From Ixodes scapularis (lineage: Eukaryota; Arthropoda; Arachnida; Ixodida; Ixodidae), in the NCBI RefSeq assembly GCF_016920785.2, contig NW_024609884.1, positions 81,075,346 to 81,139,345 on the forward strand: a stretch of DNA of 64,000 nucleotides, in the 5' to 3' direction. A program made the translations under genes and the position numbers. The notes beneath the pieces were generated by a model, which worked only from the letters and a program-made list of their open reading frames with translations, did no database searches and had not been told where the DNA came from. Shown here piece by piece: positions 12,116 to 23,200 of this stretch. How positions within the stretch are numbered: the first letter of the stretch is position 1; each line of letters opens with the position of its first letter.

Positions 12116-12121
12116 TTTATT
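12116..12121 (-). promoter_or_regulatory. Probable MRPL35 polyadenylation signal
   Basis: TTTATT on the + strand reads AATAAA on the - strand, about 107 bp beyond the MRPL35 stop codon, a normal distance for a short 3' UTR. Confidence 0.55.
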
Positions 12122-12227
12122 GTTTTTGTAAATTTGGACGCTAAAGTGCTTGCGAGGACAACAATGACCATGAGCGACGGATCTGTTGGAGAAGATTTCG
12201 GATCCCTAGGCAGCTACTGACTAAATG

Positions 12228-12676
12228 CTACCAGGTCTTCTTGACATGCGGGAAGTTGTGTCGCTCATGGTAAGGCTCGTAGGGGTCGTCAACGTAGTAC
12301 TTGGGTTTCTTCCAGTAGGCTGTGACCATCTTGTCCAGCATCTTGCACTGAGTTTTGTTGCAGAACACATGCCTACGCAGGTACTGCAGCTGTTCTTCCG
12401 ATTTCTTCCAAAGTTTCTTGGCTCTGCCCGACCTTGGCCGTATCCAGAGACCGCAGTTGAGGCGGAAGAACCTACGAATGACTGCCTTACAGGTCTTCCT
12501 TGTGCCTCGCCTGAGTGAAAACTTCGTGATGCAACGGACTTGCTGGCTCAGGGTCGGTACCGCAGGTTCAAGGCGCAGGAGGCTGGACTGGCCGGACTCC
12601 CTGCATGTCGTCAAGCAGTGGTTATGCAGGGTGGTGCATTCGGAAATGAGTTTCGACAAATTGCAAGTCACTCTGA
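12228..12676 (-). CDS. mRpL35: MRPL35 (bL35m), exon 2: mature ribosomal protein and stop
   Basis: This exon encodes nearly the whole mitochondrial large-subunit protein bL35m, a structural component of the matrix ribosome. The core reads TRKTCKAVIRRFFRL, NCGLWIRPRSGRAKKLWKK, HVFCNKTQCKMLDKMV and YWKKPKYYVDDPYEPYH. These correspond to the human MRPL35 blocks KRKTVKAV, GLWVRR.AG.KKKLWKK, FVFCNKTQSKLLDKM and WYVDDPY. On the - strand the acceptor is tttccccgcag, placing the first exon base at 12676 in phase 1. The stop TAG is at 12230-12228. The complete protein is 160 residues, against 188 for human as I recall it. The N-terminal half is variable, as usual for a presequence-containing protein. 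Confidence 0.93.
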
Positions 12677-12711
12677 CTGCGGGGAAAGCTGTGAAGGTGT
12701 AGTGGTTGCTA

Positions 12712-12871
12712 CAGTGCAACCCACTTACAACGATACCACATATAACGATGAACCGCTTATAACAATTGGTTTCTAGACTGGAAATTATCGGTTTCTAGTC
12801 CAGATACAACAATAATCGGTTATAGCAATTGAAATTTCGGGTTTTCTCATCGTTATAAGTGGGTCGCACTG
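12712..12871. mobile_element. Short palindromic MITE in MRPL35 intron
   Basis: The left end CAGTGCAACCCACTTACAAC and the right end AAGTGGGTCGCACTG are inverted repeats around an AT-rich 160-bp body. Ends of the CAGT.. ..ACCC-TTATA.CG type suggest a pogo/Tigger-like non-autonomous element. That assignment is inference from end sequence alone. No clear target duplication. Confidence 0.6.
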
Positions 12872-13949
12872 TGCTACAAATCTAAGTTTGTGAGATCGGC
12901 ATATGGGCACGAACCCCGAGAAACAAAAACAATTTCGGGTTTATGAAGCGTTAACGAAAACCACCTTGGACATAGTAACACGGCAGTGCAAGGGTGGTGC
13001 TAGGGCTTGTTCATCGTGATATGGAGTGACTTGATTCTGAGTATTCTCAATGAAATGAACATAGTAATGAAACTGCTTCGAAGGTTACCGTTCAGTGGTA
13101 CAGTGTTTTTCCAAACTTTCTACACTTTTTTCCCCCCATTTACAACGAATTAATGAGGCCTTTGGAAATGCGCGTCGTATGCATAGATTTCATGTGACGT
13201 CATTCGCGGCCATGCCAGCACTTTATGCTCCTTGAGCGTTCGGTTCGCCGTGTTAGTTTCACACCGCAGGAGTTGTAGTTCGAAGAAACCAGCAAGTAGA
13301 AATAACCGTCAGTACCCAGCAATGGCGACACTTGCAAGCTATGTATAGTCGTGCGAGTGGTCTCTAAGAGCGTCGAAAATGAGTTACTGTACTACTTAGC
13401 GCTGATACAAAGGAACATGCTTCACGGAAAACTTTCAAGCAGCAGTGTTGGAGGCACGGGTGCAAGCGCGTGGCTTTAAAAATGGTCTCTTAGCGCGAGT
13501 GGTCGGGCAAGCCAATCTTTTCGAATTTACGCCTGTCTGGTGACGCTTCAAAATTTTTGAGTATCCTTTATTTATTCTTCATTTAACCCTGGGGGGTCAA
13601 GTAACCACAGATAATCCCGGACAAAAACTGAGGCCTACTTGGTGCCATGACACTTACCGGCCTACAGGCAAATTGTGAAGCGAAAGCGTAGACCTGATGC
13701 TCGAGAACTGCGCTCTAGAGTGGCAAATGCAGCTGGAAACTGGTGTTGTTAGCCCACGATACACCAAAGGGAGGAACCGCGACGAGACCGGGCTGCTTGC
13801 ATTGCTTGTTGTGGACAGCGCACGAGATGTGGCCACTCTCGTAACGTTGCCTGAAAAGGATATTTTGTTGTCAGCACTGCCCGAACTCTGTAATTCATTC
13901 TTGTACTCGCAAATGCAGCTAAGATCGAGCCATGCAGAAAAAGACTTAC
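12872..13949. other. Rest of MRPL35 intron 1
   Basis: The intron runs from 12677 to 13949. Apart from the MITE at 12712-12871 I see no feature. Open frames at its right end overlap MRPL35 exon 1 and are not separate genes. Confidence 0.6.
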
Positions 13950-13983
13950 CCAGCAGCCTGGAAAAAGCACGAAGAGCCGCCAT
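13950..13983 (-). CDS. mRpL35: MRPL35 exon 1: start codon and first presequence residues
   Basis: On the - strand the ATG at 13983-13981 opens MAALRAFSRLL, a short basic, amphipathic start fitting a mitochondrial targeting sequence. It is followed by a consensus donor GTAAGT. The exon ends with one base (G), which joins TC of exon 2 to give Val. Phase and targeting character agree with the L35 body in exon 2. Its 5' end faces MIC60 exon 1. Confidence 0.8.
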
Positions 13984-14237
13984 GCTTCGTAAGTTTTAAC
14001 GATGTGTTGATTAGGCCGCCACTTCCTACGACATAAAACTGTAACAAAACATTAAACTATTTTTTAAACAATTTTGTTTTAGTTCGCTTGCTCTAATTAA
14101 ACATTTTACGAATAAATCTTTGTATATAAAGGTATAGTTATGTTGTACTTTTAGCTACAACCTCCATTCGTTCATACGCGACTGCTGTGTGCGGACTCAG
14201 CCTCTACCCTTCCTGGCGACCCGGGACCGGTACCAAA
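13984..14237. promoter_or_regulatory. Shared divergent promoter interval MRPL35 / MIC60
   Basis: Only 254 bp separate the two start codons, so 5' UTRs and promoters of both genes must lie here, unless an unseen upstream non-coding exon exists. The interval has GCCGCCACTTCC near the MRPL35 side (an ETS-type GGAAG core on the - strand plus a GCCGCC box), an AT-rich middle and a CG-containing MIC60 side. No convincing TATA box is placed relative to either ATG. Motif meaning is inference. Confidence 0.6.
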
Positions 14238-14282
14238 ATGTGGCGATCAACGCGGAAAGTGTACTCGCGCTATTCCCTGTTG
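14238..14282 (+). CDS. IMMT: MIC60 exon 1: start and presequence
   Basis: The ATG in accaaaATGTGG opens MWRSTRKVYSRYSLL, basic and Ser-rich with no acidic residue, as expected for a mitochondrial presequence. The donor is GTAAGA at 14283 and the exon ends in phase 0, matching exon 2. The choice rests on targeting character, phase, and position opposite MRPL35. RNA evidence would settle it. Confidence 0.7.
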
Positions 14283-17200
14283 GTAAGAAACTGATTTATG
14301 TAATATTGACATGAATCGTTTACGATGCCTTTCTGTTGGGTCTGGAGCTTGGTTCGGTGCCCTGTTCCGCTAGTCTCGACGCATGACAGCCGGAATACCA
14401 CCGGTAACCCTAATGCTCGGCATCACAAGCAGTCAAGGTTACCTGGGTGTGAAGGGCAGTCTTCGTGAGGTCTACTAGAAAAACAAGTGCAACAGAGGAG
14501 GTTTCTAGGTTGTCAATAAGGCACACAACGTCTAGTGCCACGGAGATAGTTATAGCTCCCCCAGAAAGGCCAGTAAGCTAATTTGCAGAATCGGGTAGGG
14601 TAGTTGAGCTAGCAAAATTGTATCGGGTATTTTTTTTAATATATTTTCACAGGGACCGCGAACCCGCATCAAAACATTCGTGCTGTGCGCGGCTCTCAGC
14701 TTTGAAAAAGTGCGCGTTCAGCTTTCCAAAGATACGGAACGTCCAATTTATTGGTGAGGTTCTCTGAGAGAGTCTCGGGATGTCACATCGCGTTCACACG
14801 AAGGCAGACATGTACACGTTGCCCCCAAAAAGTAACTAAATACCGTTACTCGTTACTCGCTCACAAAGTAACTACATACGTCACCCGTTACTGATTCTCA
14901 AAAGGAACGCGTAAGTTACCTCAAAAGTAACGAGTTACTTTTCACGTTACTTTGACGACCAAATACACAACTGTCTGTTTCATGGTTTATTGTTTTCTTT
15001 TTAGTAGTCGTTTCACTTAAGCAGTAGCTACCTGTCCAAGTTTGTATCGGTCATGTTTCCCCGCTTCTTTGAGAATACATCCCCGGCGACGCTGAAGAGT
15101 CGTTCTACCGACACGCTCGAAGGAACGGCAGTGTTGTGCTTCAGCAAGAGCTGGTGGATCTGGGATTCCCCTCTCTCTTGTGTTCTCCCTACTTCTAAAG
15201 TTCAAAGTTGACAGTGGATTATGTGCCTTCCCGCGTTGACAACCTCCGGGTTTACATGCGGTCCGTACTCGGTTCGAAAAAGTTCAACCAACGAACCCTA
15301 TTGTGTTCGATGGATGAAGGACATTCCCAGCTGTAGAGTTACAGCAACGTTTGTCGCTGGACACGTCAGTCGAGCTGTTCGACTGACTTGTTCAGCGATA
15401 ACCGTTGCTGTACTTTCATACCGTTTAGTCGTTTTTCGGATTGCCTATCTGCCTTTGTCGCAATAGAAGCATACTCTGGTTACAATTACAACGAGGCTGT
15501 TTAAACATTGTACACGTTACTCCTCAAAAGTAACGAGATACCGTTACTCGTTACTGGGCCTTAAAAGTAACTAAATACGTTACTCGTTACCGAAAATAGT
15601 AACTAGGTAGAAGTAACTCGTTACTTGTAACGCGTTACGTACATGTCTGCACGAAGGCATACACAATGGATACATACTTGATTAAATATATTGTGTAGAA
15701 GCAAGGGGCAGCTCAATGGAAATGAACACTTGTATTCTCGTTTGGCCTGTTTTGTTATTTTGTGAGATCCTCCGCTTTATTCTACGAGCTTGGTGCAGTG
15801 GTGTTCAAACATGTTTACCTTCCTTAATGCTTTATACATACTTTTTTTTTTATCGGGGTGAGCTCTCGCTTTGGGCCATCATTGGAGATGTTTCTGTGGT
15901 GCCTGCAGAATCGTGTTACTTTCCTGCTACTTCAAATATGGTAAATTGGCATAATGTGAAACTTCCGTAACCCATCATACTGCATGATTCAGCGTGAGGG
16001 AGCACATATTCCACCTCGTCTTCATTGTTTTGGGGGGGGGGGGGGGGGGGGGGGGGGAAGGGGATGCCTTTGTCATTGTGTTCTGTCTAATACAATCCAA
16101 CATAACTCGAGCTCCAAACTGAATTAGAGTATTTCGTCATAGCTTTATTCTTGGTTAGGCACTCGGTAATGCTCAGTATGCAACTTTTGATTGGATATAA
16201 CGCCTACCTTGAGTTGCTACTCTTTTACGACGGTTGAAGGTATGCTGGCAGAAATGAGTGCTACGCGCAGTTTTTGCATTTGCCAGAATATGTGGGGTAA
16301 GCATATTTTTGCATTTAGCACTTGGACAGATTGGTGGAGCTCCGGCCCGCTCCCCCACTCAACAGGCCCTATGCAGCACGCTTGCCCTTTGACCCTGTTC
16401 TCCAATATGAAACGCAACTTGCGAATTTGTTCTAGAAGATGGGAAAGGCTACAGAATTGTTACAAAATTCATCTGTAAATGACACCAGCTGCACTTGGAT
16501 ATGGCTTCTTTCCCCCCCCGAGTCATTTTTTTTGTGTTATCAGACTGGTATATGTCATGTCCCATTTTTTATCATTTGGCAGTGGTTAATTATGCTGGTT
16601 CAAAGTTCGTCTAGACTTCTTGTCACCAGTGGTTAGAGATTGAGGCTGGTTCACACCCTCGTGTTTGCTTAAGGCCCGTTCACACTCTTGCAATTGAGTA
16701 CGAACGAGAGAGACAAGACCGGTTTTTAAGGCTCTTGCAACGTCTTAGGACTGGATGCACTGCTGCGGAGCTGGTTCTAAGACGTCGTAAGAGACTTAAA
16801 AACCAGTCTAGTCTCTCTCGGTCGTACTCGGTTGCAAGAGTGTGAAACGGGCCTTTTGGACCGAGTGCCTTGAGACCTCTTGGGATCTCTTACGAGAAGA
16901 GAGCAGACTGGTGCCCTCTATTGGGTAGTTGTGGAACATTTGGCATTTCACTATATTTCCTATTTTTTCCGTTTGTCATTCTTTCACTATTGGTTTGAAA
17001 AACTGTTGTCAATGTAATAAACGACCATTTCTCGTGAATAGTATGTATATTTGATCTCGGAAATACTGAAAAACCTTCGTTCTAGTAAAGTGCAGTTCCA
17101 GGGTCACCCCGTAGATGACGCCAGCCTGCCGGTGTGTTCTTTCGTCGTTAAAGGGGGGGTGCAACGATTTCCGGACTTTGGTCAAAAATTTGTGGAAGTT

Positions 17201-20200
17201 GCCCTCTGACACCTCTGAAGTAAAGAGCAGAAAACTGATTTTGCTTGCGTGTCCTAGTTGTTGTGTAAAAAAAAAAAAGAAATAATGGCATTTCTTGCAC
17301 CCTTCAACTTGCTCGAGTTTTCGGGGTCACACTTGGTCGCGCAGCTAGTGACGTAATTCGGGGTGCCGTTTAGGTTCCCGTGTGCTTTCTCGGAGGAAGC
17401 TTCCTCTCCCTCTCTTTGCTGACATTAGTGGGCTTTATGCTGCTGCTTAGAGCCGAGTGAGGTCCTGTAAGCTTCTCGCCGTAGTTCCTTCGGCTGCCAC
17501 TCGCTGCTGCAGGTGGGGGGAAAAGCTTGACTTTTGCTTTGCGATTATGCAGGGGAATCGCGGCATTTTTTAATCGAGGAGATATTTTTTCTATTCTCTG
17601 GGACACGATAAACAACGTAAAAATGACGAGATACAAATTCTTTTAATCTTAAAATCGTTGCACCCCCCCCCCCTTTAAAGATAGCGAGAACTCGGTCGTA
17701 AGCAAACGCAACTTTCCAAACGGGCCTCTAGATGAAGTCAATGTGAAACAGCATTTCTGCAGATTCGAGTATTGCTCCTTCCTCATTCTGGAGCTTGTGC
17801 TTTAATCCAATTGGGTCAAGTTGATACTCTTTGAATTTTACGCTTTTTGTCTGTAAAATAGTTAAAGGGACCCACAGTCAATTTAGCCCTTCTTATACCT
17901 TTGGCCGCTAATGTTTATAAAACTGCATACAGCCAAAAAAAAAATAGCCTCTTTTTTTTTAGAGCAGTTACTGTTGCAGGTGTGTAGTGTAGCCAATGAT
18001 GCCATTGGACAATAGCTAAGACAAAAAGCAGGTGACAGAAACACAACTAACATGTGAGCCCCAATGTCTATTCTTTGTCAATGTCCCTCTTAGTTTTCCT
18101 AAATGCGCAAAGCAACTTTGAAAGACCCGCCAAGTAGCTAAGTCGCTGATAATTGGTCGGTCACTGTGCTCTCACCATTAGCTGCTCAAATACGCAGCAA
18201 AATTGTAGTGCGTTTTTTTTTTTTTTTTCTCCCTCTTTTGGGGAGAACAGTATTACTCCCCATATGATGTGAATTTTGGGGTAATCAAAAATAATTGCAG
18301 AGTCCCTTAAAATTCCATTGTTTGCTGCAAGCTTTGTTCATCACAGTGGTGCACCTCTAATATGAGTTGTAATGTGCTTGATGCAGTTTTGTCAGGTGGT
18401 ACTCGATGAGACATGGTTGAGTTAACCGTTGCACAATTGCTGTTTACTTGAATCTTTCAGTTGTCGGGGAACAAGCAGAAAAGCCCCTCCACGGTTCAGA
18501 GCCGTCGCCAGTCAACGAGTTCGTCTGGAGGGTTTGTCTTCCGATTTTTCTTGCAGAGTTGTCTTCTAAGAGTGTGCACCTTTGTCTTAGATAAAGCATT
18601 TGTGTATATCCCCTAACAACGTGAGGCAAGCGTATAGCCACCAACGATAAAAAAAAAAGCTAGAATTAGCCAATACCTTGCTTGGTGGTTCCACCTGCCT
18701 GTGACTGCATGTTGCAGAAGTGCAATCATGCAGAAGTGCATGATTGCACTTCTGCAATCATGCAAAGATGTCCAAAGACCCCGTGGGGGTCTTCAAGGAA
18801 ATAAAGTGATTGTGATTAATTGTGATTGGACATGTCGCCTAGCTGCTTTGATGTGATTGACAAAGCAAAGTTTGTGTACTCTAGCTCTTTTCATAAACAA
18901 CTCTAGAGGAGGGGTTACGAAAAAGGTGCGTGCTAGTCTTATGCTGCACATGCATTGCAGCTCGGGCAAGGCAGTTGCTGTGACAGCAGGCGTAGCGGTT
19001 GTTGGTGTGGGCGCAACGCTCGCCTATGCCAAGTTTGACCCAGACTTCCGGCAAAAGGCCCAGAGCAGTGTGCCGTATGGAGAGGCCTTCTTCAATAGCA
19101 TCCTTGGACCTGCCGAACCATCTGCGTAAGTTTCTTCTTGCACTGGTGCCTTCCTCTTTAGTGACTGTTGATACAGTTTTGTTCCAAGACGTAATTTGTC
19201 ATGAGAAAAATGACCTGCTTTTGAATTCATTTTTCAGTTTATAAAAAATTAGGTCACAAAAGGGCCCCTTTTTACTTGGTAGCTGTGGAAAATTTTTTGT
19301 AGTCTCACTTGCAACATGTATCTGGAAGTTGTGACAGTTCCACATCTTTCACCGACTTATCAATCAAGTTCAAGAATGAATCCTTGGGGCAACCACTTGC
19401 TGTTTCGTTTTTAATCTTTTGTTTTTTTTTTCCTTCCATTTGACCAAACTGGGCTTGTTTTTTTTTGCTGTTAATGTGTGTTTCTATGTCAGCTACACCA
19501 TATTTACTCTTCAAAACACTGCGTGTATGTTTGCCATTATCTGAGCAGCCCCTTTTTTGGAGGGCATAACTACTTCATTTTTCTTGATAGGCTGTTTCTT
19601 CCATAATCCAGGACATCTTCAAAACAGCAGGGGCGCACAGCACAACTACCACCCGTGGACAAAATCAAGGAGAAGGCTCTTGAATCGAGTCTGCTTCGCA
19701 AGAAGCCACCAATAGAATCTTCGCAGGTAGGTTTAATTATTATTTTGCCCTGTTGTGTCGCTTTGGAGACTTAATTGGGTTTCTGATGTCTCCCTGATTT
19801 CCTTTTGATTGACTCTGCAGCAGGACACCAAGTCTGTTCTTCCACCACCTCCTCCGATAACCGCTCCACCATCTTCTCCTAAAGGTGATGGCCCCATGTT
19901 TTGTTTGTTTAACGTTGTGTTTAACGTTGAAAGAATCAAGGTTGCAGCTAATGTTTCGATAATGCTGTGGAAGCATAGTGGTGTTTGGTGACGGCAGCCT
20001 TGTTAAAAAAAATCAGTACTATCGAGACGCACAGGTATTTATTTGTGTACCCTCAAAGCTTCTAGACATGTATCTAGCTGCAGAGTATGAACTAACAAAA
20101 TCAAGCACAAAAAGGGTGCATGTCACGGACGAAACATAGAGCAGTTCCTAGATGCAGAGTAGGGAAGGAAACCTCAGTGACATGTATCATCATTATGTAC

Positions 20201-23200
20201 AACTTGGAAGATCATACTGCTTACTCATTGATTGCCTTTCGGATTATGATGTAGGACTGAAGATGAGAGAAGCCATAGTGAATGTTGTCCAGTTTAAAGG
20301 GAAGATGGGGCACTTCTACATTTGACAAAAAACGCTTGAATTGCGTTCATTTGGCCTTCAGAATAACAGATATTAAAATTGTATTTCAATGCGACGCGCC
20401 GGAGAGCCATACGAGCAATTTCAAAATAGGACTGAAGCCCCGCCTCCCTAGCCTTGGGCAGCCAAAAGAGCCGTCGATGACGTCACGGACAGCGACTGTC
20501 TTTCGCGTTTTTCTCGCGTTTAACAATACTTACGCAGCAAATGGTTTGGGTATTCGGATTCACGGGTTAAAAATACACTAGAATTCACTTCTAACTCATT
20601 TTTTCCAAGAAGCTCCGTAGCTTCCCTTTAAGGCCGACCTACAGAATCATCATCTGCCAGGCAGAAAACCTTTCAGTCTATTTTTCCCCTCTCCTGAAAG
20701 GAGTGGGTCTCTGAGCTACTCCCTGCAGAAAGGAGGCTGGTTTCAATCTTTTTCTAATGGAAAGGAGAAATCAAGGGGCGGTTTCCTTCTTTCTGGCAGC
20801 TCCTTGCCTTTGAATAAACTTGCCTATGCTACTAATATTAGGGAAATTAGGGTTGCAGTACACTTCATTGCATTAGACTCGTTTCAGTAATCTAGAGGCT
20901 ATTTTCAGAACTGACGCTTCGATTTTCTTTTGTGAAAATTCCCTACTGAAAAATGTTTTCTAATGTTCATTGTTCCAGAATTTTTGCTCCAATTCAGTTC
21001 TCACTTGTAAAGCCCAAACCACATGGGGTGTTTTGTCATCGCGCGTTGGCGTCGGTGCGCGTCGCTTGAGGTCACTCACAACAAAGCAACGCACGGGCCG
21101 GCGCCGAGATCTGACCGGAACAGATATATGCACGAAGAGACGTATGCCGACTCGAGGTGATGCTGATTCGGGCGAAGTGTGTGAAAATTGTCCCATGTGG
21201 TTGGGCCTTAAGGAGACATTATTTCCGCTTTTTGTTTTTCTGACTCTCTGGGCACCAACCCTAGTCCACATATTGTCTTTCACGGTGCTTGCAGAGAAGA
21301 CGCCCAGTCCTCGAGACCTGGAACTCGAGGCCCAGAAGCAACTGCGCGATATTCGAGAGAAGACTGAACGACAAAATTTTGGTGAGTGATGGGGGTGTTT
21401 TGTGGCACGAGGCCCCTACGGCATGACACCCGAGTGCGTCTGTTGGATGCAGCCTTGGAGCAGTCCCTTCGAGAAGCTCAGGCAGAGGCCGAGAAGTACA
21501 CGCAGGATGCCGTCGTGTCCCAGCTTGCGGCGAAGGAGGCGATGCAGCTGTACGTGCAGAAGCTGTACAGGGCCCTCGACGATGCTCGGGTTCGTACCTT
21601 TGGGCTGTCCACTGTAACATTCGGAGCTATTAGGCCTCCGTGTAAAGCGTGAAATAAGTGTGAGCAAAAATCGTGTTGCACCCTGGAGCGGCGTAACTAT
21701 AGTAACAATCGCTGGCACTGTGATGTGGCTGGATGCCTTGTTGCCACCGTTGCAGTGTCGGCGACGGTCACTATGCTCGCATCAGTGGGCAGCGTGACGC
21801 AACACAGTTTTTGGCCACATGTGTTTCACGCCTCGGTGTTCTTCACGTGACATGTACAAGTTCCGAGAACAATCGAGGTGCAAGATAGGGCTATGTCGCA
21901 GTTGGTACAGTCCGCTCTCTGCTCTGTTTTACATCGTTAAGAATATCCAGCTTAGGCTCCTTGCAAAGGTGTTATTCTTGCACCTGTTGCCTTCATTGTA
22001 CACTAGGTTTTAGGTGAGGTGGTGAAGCAAAGCATGGAACACACAAACTTAACATGATTTTGTCTACAGACCATTAATGAGAATGGGTTGCTGTCAGGGA
22101 CTCCGTACTGCCTGCAAATTTTATGATTTCATTTGTTAGGTGTCGTACAAAAAGGGAGACTATAAAGTCCGTGACGGATTTACTTAACCTCTGGGGGAGC
22201 ACTAGATGAAATTGGGCCGTGTTCTTGCAGGATAGCGAAGACCAGTTCATGTGGGACGAGGCGCTGAAAGCCAAGGAGAGCAAACTGGCTGCTGTGGAAA
22301 AGGCTAACATCAAGGCAGCACAAGCCTGGTGAGGTTTCCTCATTGGGAGGTTGTGTCTGGCTGGTGGCAATGCCTTGACACGGTGTTCACTTTTGGATTA
22401 CAGGAAGGCCGTGGAGAACCTGCAGTCAGTCATCAGGAAGGGACAAGAGAACAAGGAGACGCAAGCAAACCTGTCATTGGGTCCCGCCGAGCACGTTGCC
22501 AATATTGCCAGGGACCAACTTCGAAATGCCGAATCTGAGGTGAAGCCACCGTTGCTCTTCTCTGTCACTTTGGCGCGTTGCTCGATGCCAGCTGACCAAT
22601 ATTAATATTGACATACCTCATAGAAACTATGTTAGGGAAGTTCACTCCTGTCATGTTTACAGTCACAGTCTGCCAAGGAGGCGACAAAAATTGCCACCGA
22701 CTACAAGGACATGATAGAGAAAGCCCGAAAACACTTCCAGGAGGAGATCGAAGCTCTGCTTCCAGATGCAAAGTTTGGCGAGCAAGGTGAGCTGGCGTGG
22801 CCTGCGTAGGTGGCTGGCATTTGGGAACTTTCACTTCGCTACCACATTCTGTCTCGTTTGTAAACTGAAAGGATGGACGAAGTTATGTGGGCGTAATAAT
22901 GTACTTTGTCTGGTGCTGTGTTGGCATGATTGCTCTCTTACGGTCTTTCATCTATGAGATGGAGCATGACACTGAACTGAAAAGTAGTTGGTAGCCGAAG
23001 CGGCTTAAGGTGATCCATTTCTGCTTGCAATGACGCAGGTCAGAAACTTTCCGAAGATGAGTTGAACCTCCTGGTGGCCCATGCGCATCGCCGGGTGGAG
23101 CTGCTGACCAAGGCACTAGCGAAAATGCAGGTGACTCTTTAGCACTGGGTGACCTTGGTGGGGTGTCAAAGGGACCCGGGCTCAGCGTCTATAATCTCTC

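Larger units (their letters stand above)
16640..17728. mobile_element. TTAA-family element, second copy, with two nested insertions
   Basis: Parts of this region (about 16885-17147) match the inner flanks of the element at 1746-3212, for example the CAGACTGGTGCCCTCTATTGG stretch and CGACCATTTCTCGTG. Its own ends (about 16640 and 17728) are inverted relative to each other but decayed. It is split by a 189-bp hairpin element at 16669-16857 and by another TTAA element at 17148-17678. Confidence 0.6.

Noticed and set aside
12225..12702. + strand frames of 97-115 codons
   Set aside because: Antisense shadows of MRPL35 exon 2.
13697..13999. 100-codon + strand frame upstream of MIC60
   Set aside because: Antisense shadow of MRPL35 exon 1 and its intron. 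MIC60 exon 1 at 14238 fits phase and targeting better.
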